Source of the DNA: Pseudomonas sp. GM18
Lineage (GTDB): Bacteria; Pseudomonadota; Gammaproteobacteria; Pseudomonadales; Pseudomonadaceae
Direction of reading: 5' to 3'
Assembly (NCBI RefSeq): GCF_000282195.1
Contig: NZ_AKJT01000108.1
Coordinates: forward strand, 1-43,034
DNA length: 43,034 nt
The translations under genes and the position numbers were made by a program. Numbering within the stretch: the first letter of the stretch is position 1; every line of letters begins with the position of its first letter. The notes under the pieces are model-generated. The model was not told the DNA's origin. It worked only from the letters and a program-made list of their open reading frames with translations, and did no database searches. Positions 16,385-24,621 of this stretch are shown here, one piece after another.

Positions 16385-17623
16385 TTACTTCGATCCTGCA
16401 CCGATCTGCCAGACGTAGGGCGGTTCGGTGCCGTTGATTTCCCAATCGCCGATGATGCGTTCCTTGTAGATCAGCGGGTTGTGTGAGGCCGCGGTGCGCG
16501 CGTTGCGCCAGTGCCGGTCGAGGGCCTTGCCGGTGCTGGTGGCCGAGGCGCTGAGGGCGTTGAACAGGTCACTGGTGGCGCGCAGCACCAGGTCGGCGAT
16601 CACCACTTGGGCCTGGGCCGATTCCAGTTCGGCGGCGATGTTGGCCTCGCGTTCGGCGACTTCGTCGTGGGCGAAGCGGCTTTCGTACGCCACCTGCAAG
16701 GCGGCCGCCGCGCGCAGGGTGGTGGCGTGTGCGGCGTAAACCTGCGCCGACGCCTTGCCCACCACTTGCTGCACCTGAACGTCCTGGCTGACGTGGCTGG
16801 CATTGCCGGTGCTGAAGATGCGCGTGCGCTTGCGCACTTCTTCCGTGATGTCGTGCACCGCGGCACGGCCGGCACCGGTCTGAACCGCCAACAGTACCAG
16901 TTGGTAGAAGGCCGTCTGGTACTTGAAGCGGGTGGCGAAGTCCAGCAGGTTCTCGGGCTCCACCACCGCGTCTTCGAACACCGAGGTACCGCTGCCGGTG
17001 GTGCGCTGGCCAAAACCATCCCAATCGTCGCTCTGGGTGATGCCCGGTTGCTGCACACGAACGGCGGCGATCACGTCGGCGCCGGTGTCATCGCGCTGGG
17101 CATAGAGGTCGATCCAGTCGGCGAAGATGCTGCCGGTGCTGTAGTACTTGGTGCCGTTGACCACCCAGTGTTCACCCAGGCGCGAGACACGGGTGCCGAC
17201 CTGGCCGATCTTCACGCTGCCGACTTCGGTCCAGGCGTTGCCCACCAGGTCACCCTCGACAAAGCGCTTGAACCAGGTGTCCTGCGGCGCGTCGGCCTGC
17301 GCATTGAGGCGGTCTTCGACAAAGGCAAAGTGACCGCGCAACGCCTGCGGCAGGTTGGAATCGGCTGCGGCCAGTTCGATCAGCAACTCAAACAACTGGG
17401 GCAGGGAAGCGCCGGCGCCACCGTACTGCACTGGCACGCGCACGGCGCCAAAGCCAGCTTCCTTCAGCCACTTCACTGGTTCAAAGGGCAGGCTACGGCT
17501 TTGCTCGCGCTCCAGTGCGCCGGCGGCGATGCGTGCAAAGATCGGCCGGAAGCGCTCGGCCAGGGCCTGGTATTCGGTATCGCTGGAGAGGGGGCGTGGC
17601 AGGTGCTGTTGCTGGACAGTCAT
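16385..17623 (-). CDS. sfnB: SfnB-family sulfur acquisition oxidoreductase
   Basis: A 412-residue acyl-CoA-dehydrogenase-fold flavoprotein of the SfnB/DszC group. Visible are FEPVKWLKEAGFGAVRVPVQYGGAGAS, GNAWTEVGSVKIGQVGTRVSR, WVVNGTKYYSTGS and the C-terminal LDRHWRNARTAASHNPLIYKERIIGDW characteristic of this group rather than of fatty-acid dehydrogenases. Members act as flavin-dependent monooxygenase-like enzymes in use of organic sulfur when sulfate is scarce. ATG 17623 has AAGGAG 7-8 nt upstream; the long in-frame N-terminal extension is a GC-rich artefact. It is divergent from sfnG and has its own sigma-54 promoter candidate. Confidence 0.88.
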   Translation of the reverse strand: MTVQQQHLPRPLSSDTEYQALAERFRPIFARIAAGALEREQSRSLPFEPVKWLKEAGFGAVRVPVQYGGAGASLPQLFELLIELAAADSNLPQALRGHFAFVEDRLNAQADAPQDTWFKRFVEGDLVGNAWTEVGSVKIGQVGTRVSRLGEHWVVNGTKYYSTGSIFADWIDLYAQRDDTGADVIAAVRVQQPGITQSDDWDGFGQRTTGSGTSVFEDAVVEPENLLDFATRFKYQTAFYQLVLLAVQTGAGRAAVHDITEEVRKRTRIFSTGNASHVSQDVQVQQVVGKASAQVYAAHATTLRAAAALQVAYESRFAHDEVAEREANIAAELESAQAQVVIADLVLRATSDLFNALSASATSTGKALDRHWRNARTAASHNPLIYKERIIGDWEINGTEPPYVWQIGAGSK

Positions 17624-17653
17624 GGTGCTGCTCCTTATGGAAGGCAAGAGAAG

Positions 17654-17677
17654 CAACAGAGCAGTCGATCTGTTGCG
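17654..17677. repeat. inverted repeat GCAACAG / CTGTTGC near the sfnB start
   Basis: GCAACAG (17654-17660) and CTGTTGC (17671-17677) are perfect inverted arms with a 10-nt spacer. They lie just downstream of the predicted sfnB transcription start (about 17681) and share the CAACAG/CTGTTG core with the elements at 17801-17866. It could be an activator site or act as a roadblock. Confidence 0.5.
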
Positions 17678-17690
17678 TACTGCTGTCAGT

Positions 17691-17706
17691 GCACAGGTCG
17701 TGCCTG
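17691..17706 (-). promoter_or_regulatory. sigma-54 promoter candidate for sfnB
   Basis: Read on the minus strand, AGGCAC-GACCT-GTGCA matches the -24/-12 consensus TGGCAC-N5-TTGCW with exact GG-N10-GC spacing. Transcription would start near 17681, about 58 nt before the sfnB ATG. sfn genes of Pseudomonas putida are known to be sigma-54 dependent through SfnR, which supports the call. Confidence 0.65.
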
Positions 17707-17800
17707 GCGCTGCAAAGGCCGTTTTACCGGGTGCGCGGGGGTGTTGACGAAGCTCGCGGCTGTCGCCTGCCGGGTAACTTGCTGAAGCACTGACCGCCCG

Positions 17801-17866
17801 GCAACAGTAGCCGAGACGCGCTGTGTTGCGCGGACCCGGAGGCAACTGTTGGGCGCGCAACAGTTG
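17801..17866. promoter_or_regulatory. cluster of CAACAG/CTGTTG elements, likely enhancer-binding sites
   Basis: The strongest element is CAACTGTTG (17843-17851), six spacer bases, then CAACAGTTG (17858-17866), perfect 9-bp inverted arms. GCAACAG (17801-17807) and TGTTGC (17824-17829) form a further, looser pair. The centre near 17855 is about 119 nt upstream of the predicted sfnG start and about 174 nt upstream of the predicted sfnB start, both normal distances for a sigma-54 enhancer. Confidence 0.55.
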
Positions 17867-17947
17867 AACATCAGCCTGTCCGCCAGGCGACACCGCACAA
17901 GTCTGCAAGAACTAAATAACCATTTGATTAATAAAGGTTTATTGAAG

Positions 17948-17963
17948 TGGCATGGTTGCTGCC
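17948..17963 (+). promoter_or_regulatory. sigma-54 promoter candidate for sfnG
   Basis: TGGCAT-GGTTG-CTGCC keeps the GG-N10-GC core and five of six bases of TGGCAC; the -12 box is weaker than that of sfnB. Predicted start near 17974, 82 nt before the sfnG ATG. With the sfnB promoter and the repeats between them this makes a bidirectional sigma-54 control region (17624-18055). Confidence 0.5.
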
Positions 17964-17982
17964 TTAGTCCTTGTGCAGGTGC

Positions 17983-18004
17983 CGTGATGGCCTCTGCCAT
18001 CACG
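17983..18004 (+). other. hairpin in the sfnG leader
   Basis: CGTGATGGC (17983-17991) and GCCATCACG (17996-18004) make a perfect 9-bp stem with a CTCT loop, starting about 10 nt into the predicted sfnG transcript. No T run follows, so it is not an obvious terminator. It may stabilise the mRNA or be a protein-binding palindrome. Confidence 0.5.
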
Positions 18005-18055
18005 AGGACGGGCAATGAGCAACACACTGAAAATGGTCGCAATGGAGTACATGCA

Positions 18056-19156
18056 ATGAGCCAGGACAACATCAAGTTTGCCTACTGGGTTCCCAACGTC
18101 AGCGGTGGCCTTGTGGTCAGCAAGATCGAACAGCGCACCAGCTGGGACATCGATTACAACCGCAAGCTGGCGCAAATCGCCGAAAAGGCCGGCTTCGAAT
18201 ACGCCTTGTCACAGATCCGCTTTACCGCCGGTTATGGCGCCGAAAACCAACACGAGTCGGTGACCATCAGCCACGCGCTGTTGGCCGCCACCGAGAAGCT
18301 CAAGGTGATCGCGGCCATCCTGCCTGGCCCTTGGAATCCGGCGCTGGCGGCCAAGCAGCTGGCCACGATCGACCAGTTCACCAACGGTCGGGTGGCGGTG
18401 AATATCGTGTCGGGCTGGTTCAAGGGCGAATTCCGGGCCATTGGCGAGCCGTGGCTGGATCACGATGAGCGCTATCGTCGCTCGGAAGAGTTCATCCAGG
18501 CGCTGAAGGGCATCTGGACCCAGGACAACTTCAGTTTTCACGGCGACTTCTACCGTTTCCATGACTACACCCTCAAACCCAAGCCACTGCAGCAACCGCA
18601 CCCGGAAATCTTCCAGGGTGGCAGCTCGCGCGCGGCGCGGGACATGGCTTCGCGGGTTTCCGATTGGTACTTCACCAACGGCAACAGCGTCGAAGGCATC
18701 AAGGCCCAGGTCGACGACATTCGGGCCAAGGCCGCGATCAATGGCCACTCGGTGAAAATCGGGGTGAACGCCTTTGTCATTGCCCGCGAAACCGAGGCTG
18801 AAGCCCGCGCGGTCTTGCAGGAGATTATCGCCAAGGCCGATCCGGAGGCCGTCAATGGTTTTGGCAGCGAGGCGAAGAACGCCGGCGCCTCCAGCCCTGA
18901 AGGCGAAGGCAACTGGGCCAAGTCCACCTTCGAAGACCTGGTGCAGTACAACGATGGCTTCAAGACCAACCTGATCGGTACGCCGCTGCAGATTGCCGAA
19001 CGCATCGTCGCACTCAAGGCGGTGGGGGTGGACCTGGTGCTCAGTGGCTTCCTGCACTTTCAGGAGGAAGTGGAGTACTTCGGCCGCAAGGTGTTGCCGC
19101 TGGTGCGTGAGCTGGAGCGCGAGGCGGTGGCGACCAAGGCTGCGGCACTGGCGTAA
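18056..19156 (+). CDS. sfnG: FMNH2-dependent dimethyl sulfone monooxygenase
   Basis: A 366-residue bacterial-luciferase-like (LLM) monooxygenase. The opening IKFAYWVPNVSGGLVVSKIEQRT is the hallmark of SfnG, which converts dimethyl sulfone to methanesulfinate using FMNH2 and O2. Further family blocks are YALSQIRFTAGYGAE, GPWNPALAAKQLATIDQ, NGRVAVNIVSGWFKGEF and HDERYRRSEEF. The ATG at 18056 has GGAG 8 nt upstream; the open frame extends upstream to 17849 but through the regulatory region. Normal length for SfnG. It heads a run of seven same-strand genes ending with a Liv-type importer. SsuD and MsuD are relatives, but the N-terminus fits SfnG better. Confidence 0.9.
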   Translation: MSQDNIKFAYWVPNVSGGLVVSKIEQRTSWDIDYNRKLAQIAEKAGFEYALSQIRFTAGYGAENQHESVTISHALLAATEKLKVIAAILPGPWNPALAAKQLATIDQFTNGRVAVNIVSGWFKGEFRAIGEPWLDHDERYRRSEEFIQALKGIWTQDNFSFHGDFYRFHDYTLKPKPLQQPHPEIFQGGSSRAARDMASRVSDWYFTNGNSVEGIKAQVDDIRAKAAINGHSVKIGVNAFVIARETEAEARAVLQEIIAKADPEAVNGFGSEAKNAGASSPEGEGNWAKSTFEDLVQYNDGFKTNLIGTPLQIAERIVALKAVGVDLVLSGFLHFQEEVEYFGRKVLPLVRELEREAVATKAAALA

Positions 19157-19171
19157 GGGACGGGAAAGGTC

Positions 19172-20332
19172 ATGCCTACATTCACCGATAACCCGCAACC
19201 TGCCGCGAGCACCTTGCCGCAGTGGCTGCAACAGCAGGCACGTCAGCAAGGGACGAGCATTGCCCTGCGCCATAAGCGCCTGGGGGTGTGGCAGGTGCGA
19301 ACCTGGCGCCAACTGGCCGCTGAGGTTGAACACCTGGCAACGGCCTTGCAGGTGCGTGGTTTTGTGCCTGGCGCGAACTTGGTGATTGTCAGCCGCCCGC
19401 GGCCGGAGGCGTTGATTGCTGCCCTGGCGGCACAGTGGTTGGGCGGCGTGGCCGCACTGTTGGATCCGCTGGAGGCTATGGACGCGCAGGTGCCGCTGTT
19501 ACATGAGTTGCGCAGTGAATGGGTGTTCGCCGAAGGCCATGAGGAGATTCAGCGCCTGCGCGCCGCCGGACTGGCGCCAAGGCTGCTGATTTACGCCGAC
19601 GGCCGTGGCCTGGCTGAGGTGAGTCAGGTCGGTGACACCCTGGCGTTCGCACAACTGCTGCAGGGCAGCGATCAGCGGCTGCAACCCCAGGCCCGAGCCG
19701 AGCGCACAGCTTTTGCCTTCTACCGTTTGGGCGCGGGGCAGCGCATCGAGCAGCAGCGCATCAGTCACGCCGAGTTGCTACAGGAAGGCCGGCGCCTGGT
19801 GCACAGCGAGCAATTGGGGCGGCAGGAAGAAGCCCTGGCGGCGCGAGCGTTTGCCGCGAGCGGTCAAGCGCGCTATTTGCTGGCGCCTTGGTTGATTGCC
19901 GGCTTTCGCCTGAATTTTCCGGAGAACCTGGCGACTCGCGACCAGGACCGTCGTGAGCTGGGCCCGACGCTGGTGGCGGGCACCCGGGAAACCTACGAGC
20001 GCCTGCATGCTCAGGTCCTGGCCCGCTTGCCGGAGCCAGGCAGCTGGCGCCGGCGGCTGGTGGATTGGGCGCTGGTGGCGCACCCCGGTGCGCTGCAACG
20101 GCACCTGGGGTACTGGCTGATCCGCCGGCCGCTGCGCGACGTCCTCGGCTTTTCCCGCACCCGCGCGCCGTTGTTGGTGGGCGAGGCGCTGGCGCCACAC
20201 ACCCTGGCGTTTTTCCAGGCCTTGGCGATTGAGGTCCGCACTTGGCCGGACCCGGCGCAGTGGCACCGCCCCACGACGTGGCCAGCCCCGCTGGTCAACG
20301 GCTGGATCGAAGACAGCACGCAACCGGCCTGA
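19172..20332 (+). CDS. shortened, degenerate acyl-CoA synthetase-like protein
   Basis: 386 residues resembling the N-terminal part of a long-chain acyl-CoA synthetase of 600 or more residues. TLPQWLQQQARQQG and WQVRTWRQLAAEV match the start of the fold, and LNFPENLATRDQDRRELGPT and VLARLPEPGSWRRRLVDWALV match its middle. Where active enzymes have the AMP-binding loop YTSGTTG-PKG, this one has FYRLGAGQRIEQQRISHAEL (residues 184-202), so the Ser/Thr/Gly/Lys loop is lost. The protein ends about where the YGLTE motif should be, without the C-terminal domain. It cannot be a normal synthetase, yet the frame is intact and sits 15 nt after sfnG and 14 nt before an ATPase gene. Confidence 0.75.
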   Translation: MPTFTDNPQPAASTLPQWLQQQARQQGTSIALRHKRLGVWQVRTWRQLAAEVEHLATALQVRGFVPGANLVIVSRPRPEALIAALAAQWLGGVAALLDPLEAMDAQVPLLHELRSEWVFAEGHEEIQRLRAAGLAPRLLIYADGRGLAEVSQVGDTLAFAQLLQGSDQRLQPQARAERTAFAFYRLGAGQRIEQQRISHAELLQEGRRLVHSEQLGRQEEALAARAFAASGQARYLLAPWLIAGFRLNFPENLATRDQDRRELGPTLVAGTRETYERLHAQVLARLPEPGSWRRRLVDWALVAHPGALQRHLGYWLIRRPLRDVLGFSRTRAPLLVGEALAPHTLAFFQALAIEVRTWPDPAQWHRPTTWPAPLVNGWIEDSTQPA

Positions 20333-20346
20333 CAAGGACATGATTC

Positions 20347-21138
20347 ATGGCACAGACACAGGCGACAAAGGTTGAACATTTGCTGGTGCTGGAAAACATT
20401 GGCTTGTCGTTCAAGGGCGTCAAGGCAGTGACCGACATCAGCTTTGCCGTGGCCGCCGGGGAGATTTGCGCCTTGATCGGCCCCAATGGCGCGGGTAAAA
20501 GCTCACTGCTGAATGTGATCAATGGCGTGTACCAGGCCCAGCAGGGGCGCATCCGCTTTGCCGGAGAAGAGCACCGGCGCATGCGCCCGCATGATGTGGC
20601 GGTGCGCGGCATTGCCCGCACCTTTCAGAACATTGCCTTGTTCAAAGGCATGAGTGTGCTCGACAACGTGCTCACCGGACGCACCCTCAAGCGACGCAGC
20701 AGCTGGATCGAGCAGGCCCTGCACATCGGCCGCGCCGCGGGCGAAGACGACCGCCAGCGTGAGGCCGCCGAACGGATCATCGACTTTCTGCACATCCAGC
20801 CCTGGCGCGACACTCTTGTCGGCAAGCTGCCCTATGGCTTGCAGAAACGGGTGGAGCTGGCCCGTGCCCTGGCTGCCGAACCGCGCTTGCTGTTGCTGGA
20901 CGAACCGATGGCCGGGATGAACGCCGAAGAGAAGCAGCAGATGAGCCGGTTCATCGTCGACATCAACCGTGAGCTGGGCACCACGGTGGTGTTGATCGAG
21001 CACGACATTGGCGTGGTCATGGGCATTTGCGATCACGTGGTAGTGCTCGACTACGGCCGCAAGATCGGCGACGGCCCGCCCGATGAGGTGCGGCAAAACC
21101 CCGAGGTGATTGCCGCCTACCTCGGCACGCGCCACTAA
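20347..21138 (+). CDS. Liv-type ABC importer ATPase (LivG-like)
   Basis: 263 residues. Walker A GPNGAGKSS, the LivG-typical GIARTFQNIALFKGMSVLDNVLTG, signature LPYGLQKRVELARAL, Walker B LLLLDEPMAGMN and switch region VLIEHDIGVVMGICDHVVVLDYG. AAGGA lies about 8 nt before the ATG. It is the first of five genes of a complete branched-chain-amino-acid-type importer (LivG, H, M, binding protein, F order) placed behind sfnG. The family also imports urea, amides and aromatic acids, so the substrate must be judged from context. Confidence 0.9.
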   Translation: MAQTQATKVEHLLVLENIGLSFKGVKAVTDISFAVAAGEICALIGPNGAGKSSLLNVINGVYQAQQGRIRFAGEEHRRMRPHDVAVRGIARTFQNIALFKGMSVLDNVLTGRTLKRRSSWIEQALHIGRAAGEDDRQREAAERIIDFLHIQPWRDTLVGKLPYGLQKRVELARALAAEPRLLLLDEPMAGMNAEEKQQMSRFIVDINRELGTTVVLIEHDIGVVMGICDHVVVLDYGRKIGDGPPDEVRQNPEVIAAYLGTRH

Positions 21139-21157
21139 CCCCCGAGTCTACAGCGCC

Positions 21158-21174
21158 GCCAGCGATCTGCTGGC
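21158..21174. other. intercistronic hairpin
   Basis: GCCAGC (21158-21163), five loop bases, GCTGGC (21169-21174), between the LivG-like and LivH-like genes, without a T run. It could affect mRNA processing or the ratio of subunits. Confidence 0.35.
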
Positions 21175-21207
21175 CGGGGACTCTTTGCCCGCAAAACAGG
21201 AAGGCCT

Positions 21208-22089
21208 ATGGAATTTTTCTTCGAGGTGTTGATCGGTGGACTGCTGGCCGGGGTGATGTACGCCTTGGTGGCCATCGGTTTTGTCCTGATCTACAAGGCG
21301 TCCGGCGTCTTCAACTTCGCCCAGGGCGCGATGGTGCTGTTTTCGGCGCTGACCTTTGTCAGCCTGCTGGAGCGCGGGGTGCCGTTCTGGCTGGCGTTCG
21401 CCATCAGCCTGGCGGCGATGGTGCTGCTGGCGGTGGCTGTGGAGCGGGTGGTGTTGCGTCCGCTGGTCAACCGCTCGCCGATCACCTTGTTCATGGCCAC
21501 CCTCGGCCTGTCCTACGTGATCGAAGGGTTCGCCCAGGCGTTGTGGGGCGCCCAGGTGCATGGCCTGGAACTGGGCATCAGTGACGAGCCACTGGAACTG
21601 GGCGGCATGCTGCTGTCGCAGTTCGACATTTTTGCCGCCGTGACCGCCGCGTTGCTGGTGTTGGCGCTGTCGCTGCTGTTCAACAAGACCCGTATCGGTT
21701 TGTCGTTGCGTGCCGTGGCCGATGACCCGCTGGCGGCATTGGCCGTGGGCGTTCGCCTGCAACGGGTGTGGGTGCTGGTGTGGGCGGTGGCCGGGTTTGT
21801 CGGTCTGGTAGCCGGCCTGCTCTGGGGCGCGCGGCTGGGGGTGCAGTTTTCGCTGTCGCTGGTGGTGCTCAAGGCCTTGCCGGTGCTGATCATCGGTGGC
21901 TTTACCTCGATCAGTGGGGCGATTGTCGGCGGCTTGATCATCGGCGCCTCGGAGAAGTTGGCCGAGGTGTACCTGGGCCCCGTCATCGGCGGTGGTATCG
22001 AGAACTGGTTTCCCTATGTGCTGGCGTTGCTGTTCCTGTTGGTGCGGCCGGCCGGGCTATTTGGAGAACGCGCGATCGAGCGGGTTTAA
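21208..22089 (+). CDS. Liv-type ABC importer permease (LivH-like)
   Basis: 293 residues, about eight hydrophobic segments. The opening FFEVLIGGLLAGVMYALVAIGFVLIYKASGVFNFAQGAMVLFSA is the LivH signature region, and RAVADDPLAALAVGV plus IIGGFTSISGAIVGGLIIG are the conserved cytoplasmic loop and late helix. AGGAAGG lies just upstream of the ATG. It forms the membrane channel with the LivM-like protein encoded next, 11 nt downstream. Confidence 0.9.
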   Translation: MEFFFEVLIGGLLAGVMYALVAIGFVLIYKASGVFNFAQGAMVLFSALTFVSLLERGVPFWLAFAISLAAMVLLAVAVERVVLRPLVNRSPITLFMATLGLSYVIEGFAQALWGAQVHGLELGISDEPLELGGMLLSQFDIFAAVTAALLVLALSLLFNKTRIGLSLRAVADDPLAALAVGVRLQRVWVLVWAVAGFVGLVAGLLWGARLGVQFSLSLVVLKALPVLIIGGFTSISGAIVGGLIIGASEKLAEVYLGPVIGGGIENWFPYVLALLFLLVRPAGLFGERAIERV

Positions 22090-22100
22090 GGAGATGCGTC

Positions 22101-23168
22101 ATGTTTTATCAGGAATCTGGTCAGTTCAGTACCCGCTATGCCCAGGACCGCCGGGTGTTTCGCCTGCGCCAGGACCGTTACGGCTTGATTGCCTTGCTGC
22201 TGTTGGCCTTTGTCGGTGTGCCGTACCTGGGTAATGACTATTGGTTCAGCGCCATTCTGATTCCGTTCCTGGTGCTGTCGCTGGCCGGGCTGGGGTTGAA
22301 CCTGCTGACCGGCTACGCCGGACAGCTGTCGCTGGGCTCGGCGGCCTTCATGGCGGTGGGCGCCTTTGCCACTTACAACATTGAAGTGCGGGTGCCGGGC
22401 TCGCCGTTGTTGCTCAGCATGGCCCTGGGCGGGGGAGTGGCAGCGCTGATGGCGGTGCTGTTCGGCCTGCCCAGCCTGCGGATCAAGGGTTTCTATCTGC
22501 TGGTGTCGACCCTCGCCGCGCAGTTCTTTGTGACTTGGGCGCTGACCCGCTTCAGCTGGTTCTCCAACAACAGCGCTTCGGGGGTGATCAGCGCACCGCG
22601 CCTGGAGATTCTTGGTGTGGATCTTAACTCGCCGGTGGGCCGTTACTTGCTGACCCTGGGTGTGGTGGTGGCGTTGTTCTGGCTGGGCAACAACCTGGTG
22701 CGCAGCGAACTGGGACGTAACTGGATGGCCGTGCGCGACATGGACACGGCCGCCGCAGTGATGGGTATTGCCTTGCTCAAGACCAAGTTGCTGGCGTTTG
22801 CCATCAGCGGCTTCTTTCTCGGGGTGGCCGGAGCGCTGTGGGCCTTCACTTACCTGGGCACCGTGGAGCCCCACGGTTTCGACTTGAATAGGTCCTTCCA
22901 GATTCTCTTCATCATCATTATCGGTGGCCTGGGCAGCATCCTCGGCAACTTCCTGGGCGCGGCATTCATCGTGCTGTTTCCGGTGCTGCTGTCGAACCTG
23001 GTGGCCTTATTGCCGACCGGGCTGATCGATGCCGGGCAAATTGAAAACCTGCAGAAGATGGCATTTGGCGCCCTGATCATTGTGTTCCTGGTCAAGGAGC
23101 CGGAGGGCCTGGCGCGCCTCTGGCAAAAGTTTCGCGAGCGCGCCCGGTTGTGGCCGCTGCGCTACTGA
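22101..23168 (+). CDS. Liv-type ABC importer permease (LivM-like)
   Basis: 355 residues, about ten hydrophobic segments. Conserved LivM blocks are GLNLLTGYAGQLSLGSAAFMAVGAFATYN, LRIKGFYLLVSTLAAQFFV, NWMAVRDMDTAAAVMGI and IIIGGLGSILGNFLGAAF. The ATG at 22101 follows AAGGAGATGCGTC; frames starting earlier would overlap the LivH-like gene deeply. It completes the channel of the importer. An 84-nt gap precedes the binding-protein gene and shows no terminator. Confidence 0.9.
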   Translation: MFYQESGQFSTRYAQDRRVFRLRQDRYGLIALLLLAFVGVPYLGNDYWFSAILIPFLVLSLAGLGLNLLTGYAGQLSLGSAAFMAVGAFATYNIEVRVPGSPLLLSMALGGGVAALMAVLFGLPSLRIKGFYLLVSTLAAQFFVTWALTRFSWFSNNSASGVISAPRLEILGVDLNSPVGRYLLTLGVVVALFWLGNNLVRSELGRNWMAVRDMDTAAAVMGIALLKTKLLAFAISGFFLGVAGALWAFTYLGTVEPHGFDLNRSFQILFIIIIGGLGSILGNFLGAAFIVLFPVLLSNLVALLPTGLIDAGQIENLQKMAFGALIIVFLVKEPEGLARLWQKFRERARLWPLRY

Positions 23169-23252
23169 GCGACCGCGTAAGCGCCGGTTGCTCTGAATCC
23201 CTTTGAGTGGCCCTTCACTTGATTGCTTCATTACTTGATAAGGAAAACATTG

Positions 23253-24578
23253 ATGTTGAAACGATCTCTACTCAGTAGCCTCGCCCTGGCTGTCAGCCTT
23301 AGCGCTGCCACATTGACTGCGCAGGCGAATAACGAACAGTACTTCCCGCTGCAGAGCTATCGAGTCGGGCCTTACGCGGCCGGCGGAACCGGGTTTTTTG
23401 GTGGTTTTATCGACTACCTCAAGTACGTCAATGCCAATGGCGGGGTCAACGGCGTCAAGCTGACCTGGAGCGAGTGCGAAACCGAGTACGTGGTCGAAAA
23501 GGGGGTGGAGTGCTACGAACGCCTGAAAAAAGGCCTCAATGGCGCGCCTGCCACCGCTACCAACCCGCTGTCGGTGGGCATTGCCTATGCCACCCTGGAG
23601 CGCTCGACCGCGGACAAACTGCCGTTGATTACCATCAACCACGGTCGCACCGATTCCACTGACGGCAGCGTGTTCCCCTATGCCTTCCCCTTGCAGTTGA
23701 ACCCGTATTCCGAGGTGTCGGCGATCATCAACTACATCGGCCAGCAGGCCGGTGGCCTGGACCAGCTCAAGGGCAAGAAGATCGTCACCCTGTATCACGG
23801 ATCGCCCTACGGCAAGGAAACCAACGAGGTGTTGCAGACCCTGGCCGACAAGTACGGGTTCAAGCTGACCCTGCTGGAAGTGCCCCATCCAGGTAACGAG
23901 CAGCAGTCGCAATGGCTCAACATTCGCCGGGAAAAACCCGACTGGGTGATTCTGCGCGGCTGGGGCGTGATGAACCCGGTGGCGTTGAAAACCGCGCAGA
24001 AAGTCGGCTTCCCGGCGGATCACATCATCGGCAACATCTGGAGCAATTCCGAGGACGATGCTCTCCCGGCCGGTGCCGCCGCCAAAGGCTTTATCGCGAT
24101 CACCACGCACCCCTCGGGCACCGATTTCCCGGTCCTGCAAGGCATCCAGCAGCAGGTGGTAGCCAAGGGCAATGGTGACCTGGCCGATCCGAAACGCTTC
24201 GGTACCGTGTATTACAACCTCGGCGTGGTGAACGGCATTCTCAATGTCGAAGCCGTGCGCATTGCCCAGGCGAAATTCGGCAATCAACCGCTCACCGGCG
24301 AGCAGGTGCGCTGGGGCTTCGAGCACCTCAAGCTGGACGATGCGCGCCTCAAGGCGCTGGGTGCGCTGGGCCTGGTGCAACCCTTGCAGCTGTCGTGCTC
24401 GGACCATGAAGGGGGCGGTGCGGTGCGCTTCCAGCAGTGGGATGGCAACCAGTGGAAACTGATCAGTGACTGGGTGCAGGCCGACCGTGCCTTGCTCAGG
24501 CCGATCATCGAAGCCTCGTCGCACCAGTACGCCAAGGAAAAGGGCATCACGCCGCGCGATTGCAGCCAGGACAGCTGA
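23253..24578 (+). CDS. Liv-type ABC importer substrate-binding protein
   Basis: 441 residues with a signal peptide (MLKRSLLSSLALAVSLSAATLTAQA). The mature protein has the periplasmic binding fold of the LivK class: YRVGPYAAGGTGFFGGFIDYLKYVNANGGVNG, SVGIAYATLERSTADKLPLITINHG, LDQLKGKKIVTLYHGSPYGKE. It is longer than amino-acid-binding LivK and nearer to the urea/amide/aromatic-binding branch. ATG 23253 has AAGGAAA upstream. The C-terminal QLSCSDHEGGGAVRFQQWDGN is typical of that branch. The ligand cannot be named; the sfnG linkage makes an organosulfur compound a reasonable test. Confidence 0.88.
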   Translation: MLKRSLLSSLALAVSLSAATLTAQANNEQYFPLQSYRVGPYAAGGTGFFGGFIDYLKYVNANGGVNGVKLTWSECETEYVVEKGVECYERLKKGLNGAPATATNPLSVGIAYATLERSTADKLPLITINHGRTDSTDGSVFPYAFPLQLNPYSEVSAIINYIGQQAGGLDQLKGKKIVTLYHGSPYGKETNEVLQTLADKYGFKLTLLEVPHPGNEQQSQWLNIRREKPDWVILRGWGVMNPVALKTAQKVGFPADHIIGNIWSNSEDDALPAGAAAKGFIAITTHPSGTDFPVLQGIQQQVVAKGNGDLADPKRFGTVYYNLGVVNGILNVEAVRIAQAKFGNQPLTGEQVRWGFEHLKLDDARLKALGALGLVQPLQLSCSDHEGGGAVRFQQWDGNQWKLISDWVQADRALLRPIIEASSHQYAKEKGITPRDCSQDS

Positions 24579-24621
24579 GAGGTGAATCGGACGTGTGGCG
24601 CGCTGTAGGCACTGGCTTGAC

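Noticed and set aside
16511..17785. 424-codon plus-strand frame opposite sfnB
   Set aside because: SfnB on the minus strand is complete with ribosome-binding site; the opposite frame is a low-complexity Gly/Ala/Val translation.
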